A stretch of 49,414 bases of DNA from Clostridia bacterium (GCA_017469465.1 JAFUGH010000035.1:1-49414); one strand, 5' to 3'; numbered from the stretch's first letter, positions 33,788 to 41,699 are shown. A program made the numbers and translations. Notes: a model not told the origin generated them from the sequence alone.

Positions 33788-33832
33788 CACATTGTGACAG
33801 GATAGTGACACCTATGTGACAAAGTGTGACAC
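33788..33832 (+). repeat. Iteron cluster 1 (GTGACA x4, helically phased)
   Basis: GTGACA occurs at 33794, 33805, 33816 and 33826, spacing 11, 11 and 10 bases, with an inverted copy just upstream. The reading frames across it are closed by stops, so this is not an intact gene. Confidence 0.6.
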
Positions 33833-33917
33833 AGAGATAGAGTAGATACAGAGTAAGAGAAGAATTATAGATAGAGAAGAGCTGGAAGCAGAGGCAGAAA
33901 AATAGCGAGTGTTATAT

Positions 33918-33956
33918 TGTAACGCATGTGTAACAGCATGTAACGAAAGTGTAACA
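33918..33956 (+). repeat. Iteron cluster 2 (GTAAC x4, helically phased)
   Basis: GTAAC occurs at 33919, 33930, 33940 and 33951, spacing 11, 10 and 11 bases. The same core and spacing are found inside the replisome organizer gene at 10072. A purine-rich tract of AGAGTCAGA-type repeats follows to about 34050. Confidence 0.6.
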
Positions 33957-34077
33957 CAGAGTCATATCTAGAGTCAGAGATAGAGTCAGAGTCAGATCAA
34001 AAGTCAAAGAAAGAGATAGAGAAAGGGAAAAAGTCAGAGTCAGAAAAATATGGCTGACGAAGAAAAAAGAGGAGTGG

Positions 34078-34114
34078 ACAAAAGTGTATTGAAGTGTACT
34101 TTTACTTTGAGATA
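34078..34114 (+). repeat. 37-bp direct repeat flanking the iteron region, copy 2
   Basis: It is the partner of 33741-33777. The frame LKCTFTLRYDKVNKKQNVGL runs on to a stop at 34165, which looks like the end of a lost gene. Confidence 0.6.
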
Positions 34115-34174
34115 TGATAAAGTCAACAAGAAACAAAATGTAGGTTTAGATGACCTAATTATTACATAGGTCAT

Positions 34175-34474
34175 CTATGGAGAACCCTTTTGAAAAATTA
34201 ATTTAATAACATTAAGCCCATCAATGAACCCTTGCTTATAATACTTTTCATTAAAGTAGCCAGATTCAACATTCAAGTCTTCAATGAAATCATCAAGAGT
34301 ATGCAAGACACTATCTGCTTCTTTGCCACAGCTTTTATTGATAATAGCCTCCAGCTCATCATAAATCTCGGTAGAGTGACAGTTAGCATGAAGAAACTCT
34401 TTGTCCATTTCAGTAGTATGAGCAATATCTTCCAAACGTGCTTCAAATATAACATTTAACATACCTTTTTCCAT
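34175..34474 (-). CDS. Small DUF6809-like protein with NEKYYxxGFxDG tail (copy 2)
   Basis: The 99-residue helical protein ends GYFNEKYYKQGFIDGLNVIK, the same tail as the gene at 23478 and the remnant at 43590. ATG 34474 follows AGGAGG and the same TTTTGGTTATGG leader pattern as tnpV. Function is unknown. The family seems to travel with transposon pieces in this genome. Confidence 0.6.
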   Translation of the reverse strand: MEKGMLNVIFEARLEDIAHTTEMDKEFLHANCHSTEIYDELEAIINKSCGKEADSVLHTLDDFIEDLNVESGYFNEKYYKQGFIDGLNVIKLIFQKGSP

Positions 34475-34561
34475 AACCAAAACCTCCTAAAATCAAGTTT
34501 TGTGTATGTTAACTCTAAAGAGGAAATGTTGCAAGTCTTTTCTCAAAGAATTAGTTGATTT

Positions 34562-34605
34562 ATCGACAATATTCGACAAAAAGCACCCGTAGACAAGAAT
34601 CGACA
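34562..34605. promoter_or_regulatory. Cluster of Spo0A-box-like sites
   Basis: TTCGACA (34573-34579) is a perfect reverse copy of the Spo0A box TGTCGAA. ATCGACA at 34562-34568 and 34599-34605 differ by one base. They lie upstream of the -10 TATAGT (34614-34619, extended by TGA) of the gene at 34639. Control by Spo0A is only a suggestion. Confidence 0.35.
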
Positions 34606-34638
34606 GGATGTGATATAGTGTGCTAAGGAGGATTTTAT

Positions 34639-35334
34639 ATGGACAACAATTCAATTATAAGTGCTATTGTATCTGGAGTAATTGCATTTTTTACTTCATT
34701 TATTACAACCAAAATGACTATTAAAAATGATAATAAAAAGTACAATAATGATTTAAAAAGGCAAGAAATAAAAGACAAGCCTAAGTTTAAAGTTAGCAAA
34801 ACTGTTTTTAGAGATGATTCGGAAGCGGACATGAGTATAGTTGCAGCAGCCTTTGAAAATGAAAAAGATGATAATAACAATATCAAATTTGTTTATGATC
34901 AATGTTACAAAAATAATGATGAACTGATTCATTTTGATTATATTTTTAAAAATGTTGGAAAAAGTGCTGCGACAGAGTTATATTTTATTACGACCAGTCC
35001 TAAAAATTCTTCAATTATTCTTATGGAAGATAAAGAGGATTTTTTGAATCATCCATTTATAAATTATTCTGAATTGTACGATTACAATCTTATTGAAAGC
35101 GGAGATTCAATAAAAATCAGGATATACTATCATAAAGATAAAATCTTTAGCAAAATTTTTAGTAGCCCATTTTGTATTGTTTATAAGGATGAATTTGGGA
35201 ACTATTGGGAGCAACCATTTTTTGAAAGAGAAGTCAAGCTTTATGAACCATCTAAGACAACACACAAAGACTTGATGCAAAGTATTAGCGTAGAAATTGC
35301 ATTGCAGTGTTTTGAAAATCCTTTATTATGGTAA
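34639..35334 (+). CDS. Membrane-anchored hypothetical protein
   Basis: The 231-residue protein has an N-terminal hydrophobic helix (residues 5-25, IISAIVSGVIAFFTSFITTK), then a charged coil and a beta-rich domain (FDYIFKNVGKSAATELYFIT) resembling an immunoglobulin-like or DUF-type sandwich. AAGGAGG precedes the start. It is separated by 74 bases from the TIGR04255 operon and points the same way, so it may belong to that system. I cannot name the family. Confidence 0.6.
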   Translation: MDNNSIISAIVSGVIAFFTSFITTKMTIKNDNKKYNNDLKRQEIKDKPKFKVSKTVFRDDSEADMSIVAAAFENEKDDNNNIKFVYDQCYKNNDELIHFDYIFKNVGKSAATELYFITTSPKNSSIILMEDKEDFLNHPFINYSELYDYNLIESGDSIKIRIYYHKDKIFSKIFSSPFCIVYKDEFGNYWEQPFFEREVKLYEPSKTTHKDLMQSISVEIALQCFENPLLW

Positions 35335-35408
35335 AAGTATTTTTTCAATTTTAATGACATAATAAATAATTAGATATATAATAATAGAATATGGAAGGGA
35401 TGAATAAT

Positions 35409-36191
35409 ATGCCAAAATATAAAAATAATCAAATAACAGAAATGGTATGCCAACTAAGATATTCAACAATATTGAAAATTAATAATGAATCAGATGAAGA
35501 TTTGTCAAAGTTTCAAGAAAGAATCCAAAATGATTACCCAAACTATAAAGCCATTGATGAGAATGTTATTGATGTTAAGATGAGTCAAGCCAAAGAACGT
35601 ATTGATTATTTAGTACCTCAGATTTATAGAAATAGTATGAAAAATTATATGTTTAGTTCAGAAAACGAAACAGAAAGAATAAATTTAACATGTAATTTTA
35701 TTTCATATAGTACTACTAAGTATGAATGTTGGGATATCTTTAAAGAGAAATTTATAAGAGTATTCAATGACTTTCATACTGTATATGGCGTTAAAAATTA
35801 TAATAGATTAGGAATTAGATACATCAATGGTTTTTCAAAAGAAGAACTTCAAATTGATGAATCAGACAATTGGAATAAATATTTAGATGAAAATATAGTT
35901 GGATTACTATCAAAGCATTCAGATGTGAAAGTATATACCAACAACATTGAGATTCCATTTGAAGATAGTATACAAATGCAAATTACATGTGGGCTGGGAA
36001 CGAAGCAACTGCCGGATAGAAGTGTTAAACCTGTGTTCATAATGGATAAAGATACGTATAAACTAGGAAACATATCTGAGGTGGATATAAATTCTATTTT
36101 AGAAAAATTGCATGCCCATAATTCGGAAATGTTTGAAAGTTTAATTAAACAAGAATTAAGGGAAAAAATGGGAGTTGAAAAAAATGATTGA
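35409..36191 (+). CDS. TIGR04255 family protein
   Basis: The 260-residue protein begins MPKYKNNQITEMVCQLRY and contains YNRLGIRYINGF, both characteristic of TIGR04255, a sporadically distributed family found near restriction and defence genes. ATG 35409 is preferred to 35391 and 35400 because AAGGGA then lies at normal distance. It overlaps the next gene by 8 bases and so is the first member of a three-gene operon. Function is not established. Confidence 0.75.
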   Translation: MPKYKNNQITEMVCQLRYSTILKINNESDEDLSKFQERIQNDYPNYKAIDENVIDVKMSQAKERIDYLVPQIYRNSMKNYMFSSENETERINLTCNFISYSTTKYECWDIFKEKFIRVFNDFHTVYGVKNYNRLGIRYINGFSKEELQIDESDNWNKYLDENIVGLLSKHSDVKVYTNNIEIPFEDSIQMQITCGLGTKQLPDRSVKPVFIMDKDTYKLGNISEVDINSILEKLHAHNSEMFESLIKQELREKMGVEKND

Positions 36192-36639
36192 TAGTTTAAG
36201 TTTCAACAAAAGTAACTCAGATATTCATTATTTTGTAAATCAGATTACAACGGTTTATAATAATTTGCCTCAAAACATTGACATTTTTAATGACCTTATA
36301 GATATAAATGGCAAAACTAGTGAGATAGCACAAAAAGTTTATTTTAGACTATTAAGCATTATGCAAAGGTATATAAATAATATAAATATTAGGATAAGAT
36401 TGGACAATAGCATTCCAAGCTTGAAAAATACTGTTGATGAAGATGGAGACGTTATATTAGAATGGCCAATTAGAAACAATTACAGAATTGGTTTTGTAAT
36501 AGATATACATGGCAATATTTCTTTTTGGAGAATATTTAAAGATGGAACGATTACTAATACAGTTTCTGATATTATTAGTGAGAATAGTTTAGAAGAAAAA
36601 ATAGACTTAATATTAGAAGAGGTGATTTGTTTAACATGA
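36184..36639 (+). CDS. Hypothetical protein, second gene of the TIGR04255 operon
   Basis: In this 151-residue protein, the first 70 residues are helical. The rest (LEWPIRNNYRIGFVIDIHGN, then SFWRIFKDG) forms a small beta-meander. The start overlaps the TIGR04255 stop, with GGGAG 10 bases upstream, and its own stop overlaps the next start (ATGA at 36636). Such overlap suggests a complex of the three products. No known family is recognised. Confidence 0.65.
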   Translation: MIDSLSFNKSNSDIHYFVNQITTVYNNLPQNIDIFNDLIDINGKTSEIAQKVYFRLLSIMQRYINNINIRIRLDNSIPSLKNTVDEDGDVILEWPIRNNYRIGFVIDIHGNISFWRIFKDGTITNTVSDIISENSLEEKIDLILEEVICLT

Positions 36640-37112
36640 CAGAAATAGCAATAGAATTTCCTGACTATTCATATAGAGGATTAACCGATCCATCATGGAT
36701 AGATTCAACATATAGCTGTGTTTTAGGAGAGGCGTTTCACTTTGATGGAAATCATAAGAATGAAAATGGATATGATGAATTATCAATTAATTGGGCAGAT
36801 AATGATAATTCATTAAACTATTTAAAAACGCTAAAAAGAGAGGATGCGGATAGACTGAAATATTCAGCTGGAATCGCAAGACTTCCAACAATAAAACTAA
36901 AAGAAATGAAAAATAAATATTTAGGAAATTTTTCATATGAAAGAAAACCAATAGATGGGAATGAATATCATGGTAATTTGCTTATAAGCAATGATATACT
37001 TCAAAAAAAAGCTCTTAGAAAAATGATATCATCAGAATTGGCGATAAATGTGGACTTGGTATATAAATTTAATGAAGAAGATTCCTTGTGGTATATTAAT
37101 AATCAGGTATAA
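36636..37112 (+). CDS. Hypothetical protein, third gene of the TIGR04255 operon
   Basis: The 158-residue protein contains SINWADNDNSLNYL and later KALRKMISSELAINVDLVYK. I recognise no catalytic motif. ATG 36636 overlaps the preceding stop by four bases and follows GAGGTGAT. It completes the operon. Its stop is followed by about 85 bases of AT-rich DNA before the promoter of the second XRE-Fic gene. Confidence 0.65.
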   Translation: MTEIAIEFPDYSYRGLTDPSWIDSTYSCVLGEAFHFDGNHKNENGYDELSINWADNDNSLNYLKTLKREDADRLKYSAGIARLPTIKLKEMKNKYLGNFSYERKPIDGNEYHGNLLISNDILQKKALRKMISSELAINVDLVYKFNEEDSLWYINNQV

Positions 37113-37197
37113 TTAAAATACATATATAGTATTAGCTGTAAATGGAGAATTTTATGGTATTCTATTTAGGAAATATTTTTAATAAAAATCGCTAATC

Positions 37198-37235
37198 ACT
37201 TTCTTTTTTGGAAATAATATGTTATAATATTATTA
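37198..37235 (+). promoter_or_regulatory. Promoter/operator of XRE-Fic gene 2 (shared 38-bp block)
   Basis: It carries an extended -10 TGTTATAAT (37220-37228) and the inverted repeat AATAATAT...ATATTATT over it. It matches 21021-21058 at 36 of 38 bases. Confidence 0.7.
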
Positions 37236-37255
37236 AGAAGAGGGAAGTGATTTTT

Positions 37256-38185
37256 ATGTTAGGAGAAAAGATAAAGAAATACCGTGAAATAAGGAATATT
37301 AAACAATCTGAGATTGCCGATTTGCTTGGCGTAAGTCCTGCTACTGTTTCAAAATATGAAGCGGGTAGTTTAGAGCCAAGTATAGAGTCAATTAAAAAAC
37401 TTTCTGAATTGTTTGAAGTTTCCATAGATGAACTATTGAAAGAGAATACATTTGATATATCCAAAATCGATATATTAGCCGTTTTAAGAGAGCAAAAAGA
37501 GATGAAATTAAAAGGTAATTTGTACCACAACACTCAAATAGTTATGACATATAATACAAATCACATAGAAGGAAGTACATTATCAGAAGAGCAAACAAGA
37601 TATATTTTTGAAACGAACACTTTACTAACAGAAAAAGATACGATTACAAATATTGATGATATTATTGAAACGCAAAATCACTTCAAATTGTTTGACTATA
37701 TGCTTGATATTGCAGATAAGAAACTGACTGAAAAAATGATAAAAGAATTCCATAGAATGCTAAAAGAAGGAAGTTCAGATAGTAAGAAAGAATGGTTTGC
37801 TGTTGGAGAGTATAAGAAACTTACAAATGAAGTTGGAGGATTAAAGACTTCTAGTCCAAAGAATGTAGAAAAGGATATGCAGAAGCTACTTGAATGGTAC
37901 AATTCTTTAAAAGAGGTAACAATAAATGAAATAATAGATTTTCATGCAAGCTTAGAAATTATTCATCCATTTCAAGATGGAAATGGAAGAGTAGGAAGAC
38001 TAATTGCTTTTAAAGAATGTTTGAAACATCGTATTGTCCCATTTATTATTATGGATAAAGATAAACTATTCTATTATAGAGGATTAAATCAATGGCAAAC
38101 AAGTAAGGAAAAAGGATATTTGATTGATACTTGTTTAAATGCACAAGATCAATATGCGATAATAATTCAAAATTATTTAAAATAG
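37256..38185 (+). CDS. XRE helix-turn-helix protein fused to a Fic domain (copy 2)
   Basis: The 309-residue protein is a close paralogue of the one at 21083 along its whole length, including the HTH (IADLLGVSPATVSKYE), the inhibitory TNHIEG and the Fic core HPFQDGNGRVGR. ATG 37256 is chosen over 37208 because GAGGGAAG precedes it and because it aligns with copy 1. Its downstream partners differ: a 63-residue protein and a PD-(D/E)XK-type protein instead of the caspase-like protease. It probably regulates its own promoter through the shared operator and may AMPylate a partner or host protein. Confidence 0.9.
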   Translation: MLGEKIKKYREIRNIKQSEIADLLGVSPATVSKYEAGSLEPSIESIKKLSELFEVSIDELLKENTFDISKIDILAVLREQKEMKLKGNLYHNTQIVMTYNTNHIEGSTLSEEQTRYIFETNTLLTEKDTITNIDDIIETQNHFKLFDYMLDIADKKLTEKMIKEFHRMLKEGSSDSKKEWFAVGEYKKLTNEVGGLKTSSPKNVEKDMQKLLEWYNSLKEVTINEIIDFHASLEIIHPFQDGNGRVGRLIAFKECLKHRIVPFIIMDKDKLFYYRGLNQWQTSKEKGYLIDTCLNAQDQYAIIIQNYLK

Positions 38186-38205
38186 TTATAGAAAGGAAGA
38201 TATGC

Positions 38206-38397
38206 ATGAATAATATAAATTTTGAAGAAATTTTTTCGCAAGAAAATATTAGCAAGTATAGAAAATATTTTAGTGTCCCAGAAGTCGTTAAAGAGGCTAA
38301 CAAAATAGTGGATGCAGTTAAAACGACTAAAGAATTAACTGATGAAGAAAATATGGCAAGCATTATTTTAGCAGTTATTATACTTAATCAAGGATAG
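38206..38397 (+). CDS. Small protein between XRE-Fic and the PD-(D/E)XK gene
   Basis: The 63-residue protein (MNNINFEEIFSQENISKYRK, then helices and a hydrophobic end IILAVIILNQ) has no known family. GAAAGGAAG lies before ATG 38206. It starts 20 bases after the Fic stop and lies 48 bases before the nuclease-like gene. The size and hydrophobic C-terminus would suit an immunity or adaptor protein, which is inference. Confidence 0.5.
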   Translation: MNNINFEEIFSQENISKYRKYFSVPEVVKEANKIVDAVKTTKELTDEENMASIILAVIILNQG

Positions 38398-38445
38398 AAA
38401 TGGAAATTTACTTGTATTATGAAATAAAATGTGGGAGAAAAGGAT

Positions 38446-39084
38446 ATGAGAGATGATTTTAACATAGAGAAAATTGTAACAAAGTTAAAGAATAAGCGAA
38501 AAATATTTGTATCAGAAGCGGATTTACAACTTGAAATGGCGTGGATAATAAAAGAGGAATATCCTAATTCTAAGGTTAGACTAGAATACTGCCCAGAATT
38601 TGATCCTAATATGCACATTGACATACTTGTTATTACAAATGGAGAATGGATTCCAATTGAATTAAAATACAAAACAAAAGGATGCACAAAAACCATTGAT
38701 GATGAGAAATTTATTCTTAAGAATCATGGGGCAAAAGACGTTAATTGCTATCTATATTTAAAAGATATTCAAAGAATAGAAAGCATTAGAAAAAATGTAC
38801 CAAAGTTTAAAGCTGGATATACGATTTTTGTTACTAATGAATTATCATATTTACATAAACCAATGAAAGAAAACTGTGTATATAAAGAGTTTTCTTTAGA
38901 AGAGGGAATTATAAAAAGTGGAACATTAAATTGGAGTGAAGAGGCAAGTGAGGGCACAAAAAAGAATTGCGAAATACCAATAGAACTTAAAGCTAAATAT
39001 CTGATAAATTGGAAAACATATTCTAAAATTGATGAAACGAATACGGGAACATTTATGTATTTGGTTAATGAAATAAAAAAATAA
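38446..39084 (+). CDS. PD-(D/E)XK nuclease-like protein, predicted effector of XRE-Fic locus 2
   Basis: The 212-residue protein has the PD-(D/E)XK core: Glu30 in the first helix, Asp59 in MHIDILVI and Glu72-x-Lys74 in WIPIELKYKTK. This arrangement is shared by restriction-type nucleases and some Holliday-junction or defence nucleases. ATG 38446 is chosen because GAGAAAAGG lies upstream. It is the last gene of the XRE-Fic locus and is followed by a terminator. DNA cleavage is predicted only from the motif. Confidence 0.75.
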   Translation: MRDDFNIEKIVTKLKNKRKIFVSEADLQLEMAWIIKEEYPNSKVRLEYCPEFDPNMHIDILVITNGEWIPIELKYKTKGCTKTIDDEKFILKNHGAKDVNCYLYLKDIQRIESIRKNVPKFKAGYTIFVTNELSYLHKPMKENCVYKEFSLEEGIIKSGTLNWSEEASEGTKKNCEIPIELKAKYLINWKTYSKIDETNTGTFMYLVNEIKK

Positions 39085-39093
39085 GGCATGTAT

Positions 39094-39119
39094 GCTCTCG
39101 CTATTAGTGAGGGCATCTT
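39094..39119 (+). terminator. Terminator after the PD-(D/E)XK gene
   Basis: TGCTCTCGCT pairs with AGTGAGGGCA (two wobbles) around a 3-base loop and is followed by TCTTT. Confidence 0.6.
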
Positions 39120-39327
39120 TCATATTTGTTCAAAAATTTCATTTGACAGTCTATCTACAGTCACCCCCACGGAAAATATGGAATATACGGAAAATACGGA
39201 AAGCAAAAACAAAGCACAAATCACCCTTACAACCATGCAAACTTCACCCACACCAACCATTCCAACCAAAATCACCAAGCCCTCCCCGAAGGCCTAAGTA
39301 CTTTTAACTACTCAATTGCTTATACAT
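39120..39327 (+). other. Non-coding stretch of unusual composition
   Basis: This part is richer in C than its surroundings (many CACC and ACCA triplets). It contains three to four short TACGGAAAA-type repeats (39170-39200) and TTTGACAGTCTAT (39143 on), which also occurs at 24400. Open frames here have no ribosome-binding site and a composition unlike real genes. It may be a leftover end of a mobile element. Confidence 0.4.
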
Positions 39328-39356
39328 TGAATTCAAAGCATTTTTTATGATATAAT
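39328..39356 (+). promoter_or_regulatory. Promoter for the ASCH remnant/macro-domain unit
   Basis: TTGAAT (39328-39333), 17-base spacer, TATAAT (39351-39356) with an extended TGA. Confidence 0.7.
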
Positions 39357-39385
39357 GCTGCTAGAAAATAAAAAGCGCTGATTAA

Positions 39386-39540
39386 ATGAACGTGCTAACT
39401 ATAAAACAACTATTTGCATCTTTAATTGCTGAGGGATTAAAAGAATATGAATTTAGAGCGTGGAAGATGAAATATCATTGGGATTTCTGATTCCTACGAA
39501 TGGAAAATCGAGTTTTGAGAGTATGAATATAACAATCAGT
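39386..39540 (+). pseudogene. ASCH-domain gene remnant
   Basis: From ATG 39386 the frame reads MNVLTIKQLFASLIAEGLKE, then YEFRAWKMKYHWDF and a stop at 39488-39490. This closely follows the opening of ASCH-domain proteins (VLTIKQPFASLI, EYEFRTWKTKYRG). A piece of another frame (SDSYEWKIEF) looks like the C-terminal part, so the middle has been deleted. ASCH proteins bind RNA or modified nucleosides. Confidence 0.6.
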
Positions 39541-39580
39541 AAAAATTTTACGGAATAAAACGAATGGTAAGGTGGATATA

Positions 39581-40114
39581 ATGAGTAACATTCAATTAAT
39601 TAATGCTTCTTGTGCAGATCAAAATGTAGAGGTAATTGTAAATGCAGCCAATCGATATTTATTATCGGGAGGAGGCCTTTGTGGAGTAATCTTTAAGAAA
39701 GCAGGATACAAAGAACTAGGTGAAGCATGTCAAAAATATAAGACTCCATTAAATGATGGAGAAGCTGTAATAACTCCTGCATTTAACATCACTAATGCCC
39801 AATATATCATTCACGCAGTAGGACCAGATTTTAATCGCACCCCTGAAGCATTTCAAGAATTACATAATGCTTACTATAATTCATTAAAAGTGATGATAAA
39901 TAATGGATTACATTCAGTTGCATTTCCTCTTATTAGTGCTGGAATTTTTGGAGGCAATCTGGATAATCCGCCTGCAGAATCAGTAAAACAGTGTTTAAAG
40001 GCATATCATCAAATTATTGAAGAATACCAAAATTATGATGTAGAAGTTCTATTGTGTGCGTTTTCTCAAAAAGAAATGCATGAAGCGGAAAAGATATTTG
40101 ATTCATATAGCTAG
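39581..40114 (+). CDS. Macro-domain (ADP-ribose-binding) protein
   Basis: The 177-residue protein is a single macro domain: EVIVNAANRYLLSGGGLCGV provides the Asn and glycine loop that hold ADP-ribose, and PLISAGIFGG forms the second phosphate loop. Macro-domain proteins remove or read ADP-ribose on proteins, nucleic acids or O-acetyl-ADP-ribose. ATG 39581 follows AAGGTGG. It lies 12 bases before the CutA-fusion gene and is probably cotranscribed with it. It could reverse ADP-ribosylation by a phage or toxin. Confidence 0.88.
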   Translation: MSNIQLINASCADQNVEVIVNAANRYLLSGGGLCGVIFKKAGYKELGEACQKYKTPLNDGEAVITPAFNITNAQYIIHAVGPDFNRTPEAFQELHNAYYNSLKVMINNGLHSVAFPLISAGIFGGNLDNPPAESVKQCLKAYHQIIEEYQNYDVEVLLCAFSQKEMHEAEKIFDSYS

Positions 40115-40126
40115 GAGTGTCTTGTT

Positions 40127-41581
40127 ATGAAATCTAACTTTGATTGGTTTATTAGTGACTTTGAAAAATTTATAGTGATGTATCAATACAAAAAATATAA
40201 ATTAAATAAAAATCATTATGTGTTTGATATTGAGAATTCAGCAATTTATTCTGTCTTACTAAGAATAGAGGAAGAAAAAGAACATATTGTTGTTGAAGAA
40301 ATTTTTAATGATCAAAAAGAAAAAATCAATATAAAAAAGCATTGTTCTCAATATGCAAAGATGTGGATTTCTTATTTTGGATTTCATGGCGAGCTCGGAA
40401 AAGAAGAACCATTTAAAGGAGAAAGTCAATATACATATATCAATAAAGAACTAGCAGAGCTAGAAATTGATAAAAGGTATGACCAGTGGGATGGTTATCA
40501 AATGGCATTTGCTGGTTTTGAATTAAAAGATGGATTCAAAAAAGGATATGCAATTGCCAAGTGTAAGTATATTGATGGGATTATTGAATTAAGAAATATT
40601 GGAAAAGAGTTAATTAATGCATTCATAGACAGTAGGCAAAGAGAACAGGAGAATGACGATTATTCATATGGAGAAAGTAAATATCAATTCGTTTTAGATA
40701 AAAATATGTGTGAGATATTAAAGAAAAGATATTTTACAAAATTTGAAATTCCCAAAATGAAAGGTGGTTTTGGGATATCTGACTTAAAGGGATTTTGGAC
40801 ATTTGGATTTATGCGTAATAGAGATGCAAAACCATATGAAGTATTAAAAAAACTGAAAAAAGTTAACTTTCAAGATGCTGGTGTTATTAACGATTTATAT
40901 ACAGAAAAAATGAGAGAAAATATGCCTAAAGTAGACGAGCTATTTCAAGAATATTTCTATGTAAAAGTTCAATATGTAGATATACCAAATGACTATAGAG
41001 AATACAGTTATTTAAGTGATGATACAAGTATAAAAGAAGGAGATAAAGTTTTAGTAAATAGAGCAGGAACAGAAACGATAGCATTTGTAATGGATGCCAG
41101 ATTTTATAAGGGCTATGAAGTCCCATTCCCAGTAGAAAGGACAAAATATATTATCAAGAAAATTGATAATAGTGAATTAGAAAAATATGGATTTTCACCA
41201 GATGATTTTGATGAGTATGACTACGATGATGAAGGTATTGATGACGATGAATTTGTATATCACTATTATTATGTTGTTACGACCTTAAGTGATAATAGAA
41301 AAGTGCTAGAGAGTATTTCAAAAGAACTATTAGAAAAGAGAATAATAGCAGGCTCGCAAATAACAGTATTGACTTCTAGCTTTTGGTGGAATGGGAAAAT
41401 TGAAAGTAAAGAAGAATATAAATTAGAGGTTAGAACTAGAGATGACAAGATAGATAAAATAGTCGATATTATAGAAGAAATACATAATTATGAAGTGCCA
41501 GAAATTTCATCAACCAGGATTCAGTGCTTGACAAAAGAAATGAAAGATTGGATAGACGAGAGTGTATCTGGTGAAAAATAG
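40127..41581 (+). CDS. Large protein with C-terminal CutA1-like domain
   Basis: The 484-residue protein has an unrecognised N-terminal region and a middle segment (YSYLSDDTSIKEGDKVLVNR) that looks like a small beta-barrel. Residues about 379-480 match CutA1: YYYVVTTLSDNRKVLESISK, SSFWWNGKIESKEEYKLEV, and IEEIHNYEVPEI. CutA1 is normally a free-standing 100-110-residue trimer linked to divalent metal tolerance, so fusion is unusual. The trimer could organise the whole protein. It follows the macro-domain gene closely, which suggests a shared task. Confidence 0.65.
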   Translation: MKSNFDWFISDFEKFIVMYQYKKYKLNKNHYVFDIENSAIYSVLLRIEEEKEHIVVEEIFNDQKEKINIKKHCSQYAKMWISYFGFHGELGKEEPFKGESQYTYINKELAELEIDKRYDQWDGYQMAFAGFELKDGFKKGYAIAKCKYIDGIIELRNIGKELINAFIDSRQREQENDDYSYGESKYQFVLDKNMCEILKKRYFTKFEIPKMKGGFGISDLKGFWTFGFMRNRDAKPYEVLKKLKKVNFQDAGVINDLYTEKMRENMPKVDELFQEYFYVKVQYVDIPNDYREYSYLSDDTSIKEGDKVLVNRAGTETIAFVMDARFYKGYEVPFPVERTKYIIKKIDNSELEKYGFSPDDFDEYDYDDEGIDDDEFVYHYYYVVTTLSDNRKVLESISKELLEKRIIAGSQITVLTSSFWWNGKIESKEEYKLEVRTRDDKIDKIVDIIEEIHNYEVPEISSTRIQCLTKEMKDWIDESVSGEK

Positions 41582-41699
41582 TAATTTGTAGAAATAAAGG
41601 AGTAAAAACTGAAGGAAAATAAGAAATAAAAGAAGATAAATAATAGGCGGCTCTTAGTAGAGGAAAAAAGCATCAACTTATTAGAAAGGGGATTTTATA

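Noticed and set aside
34232..34459. Plus-strand frame opposite the small gene at 34175
   Set aside because: The minus-strand gene has a ribosome-binding site and two relatives in the window. The plus frame has neither.
39088..39307. Overlapping open frames of about 70 residues, one rich in Pro, Lys and Ser
   Set aside because: No ribosome-binding site, two frames overlap, and the composition reflects a C-rich repeat region rather than a protein.
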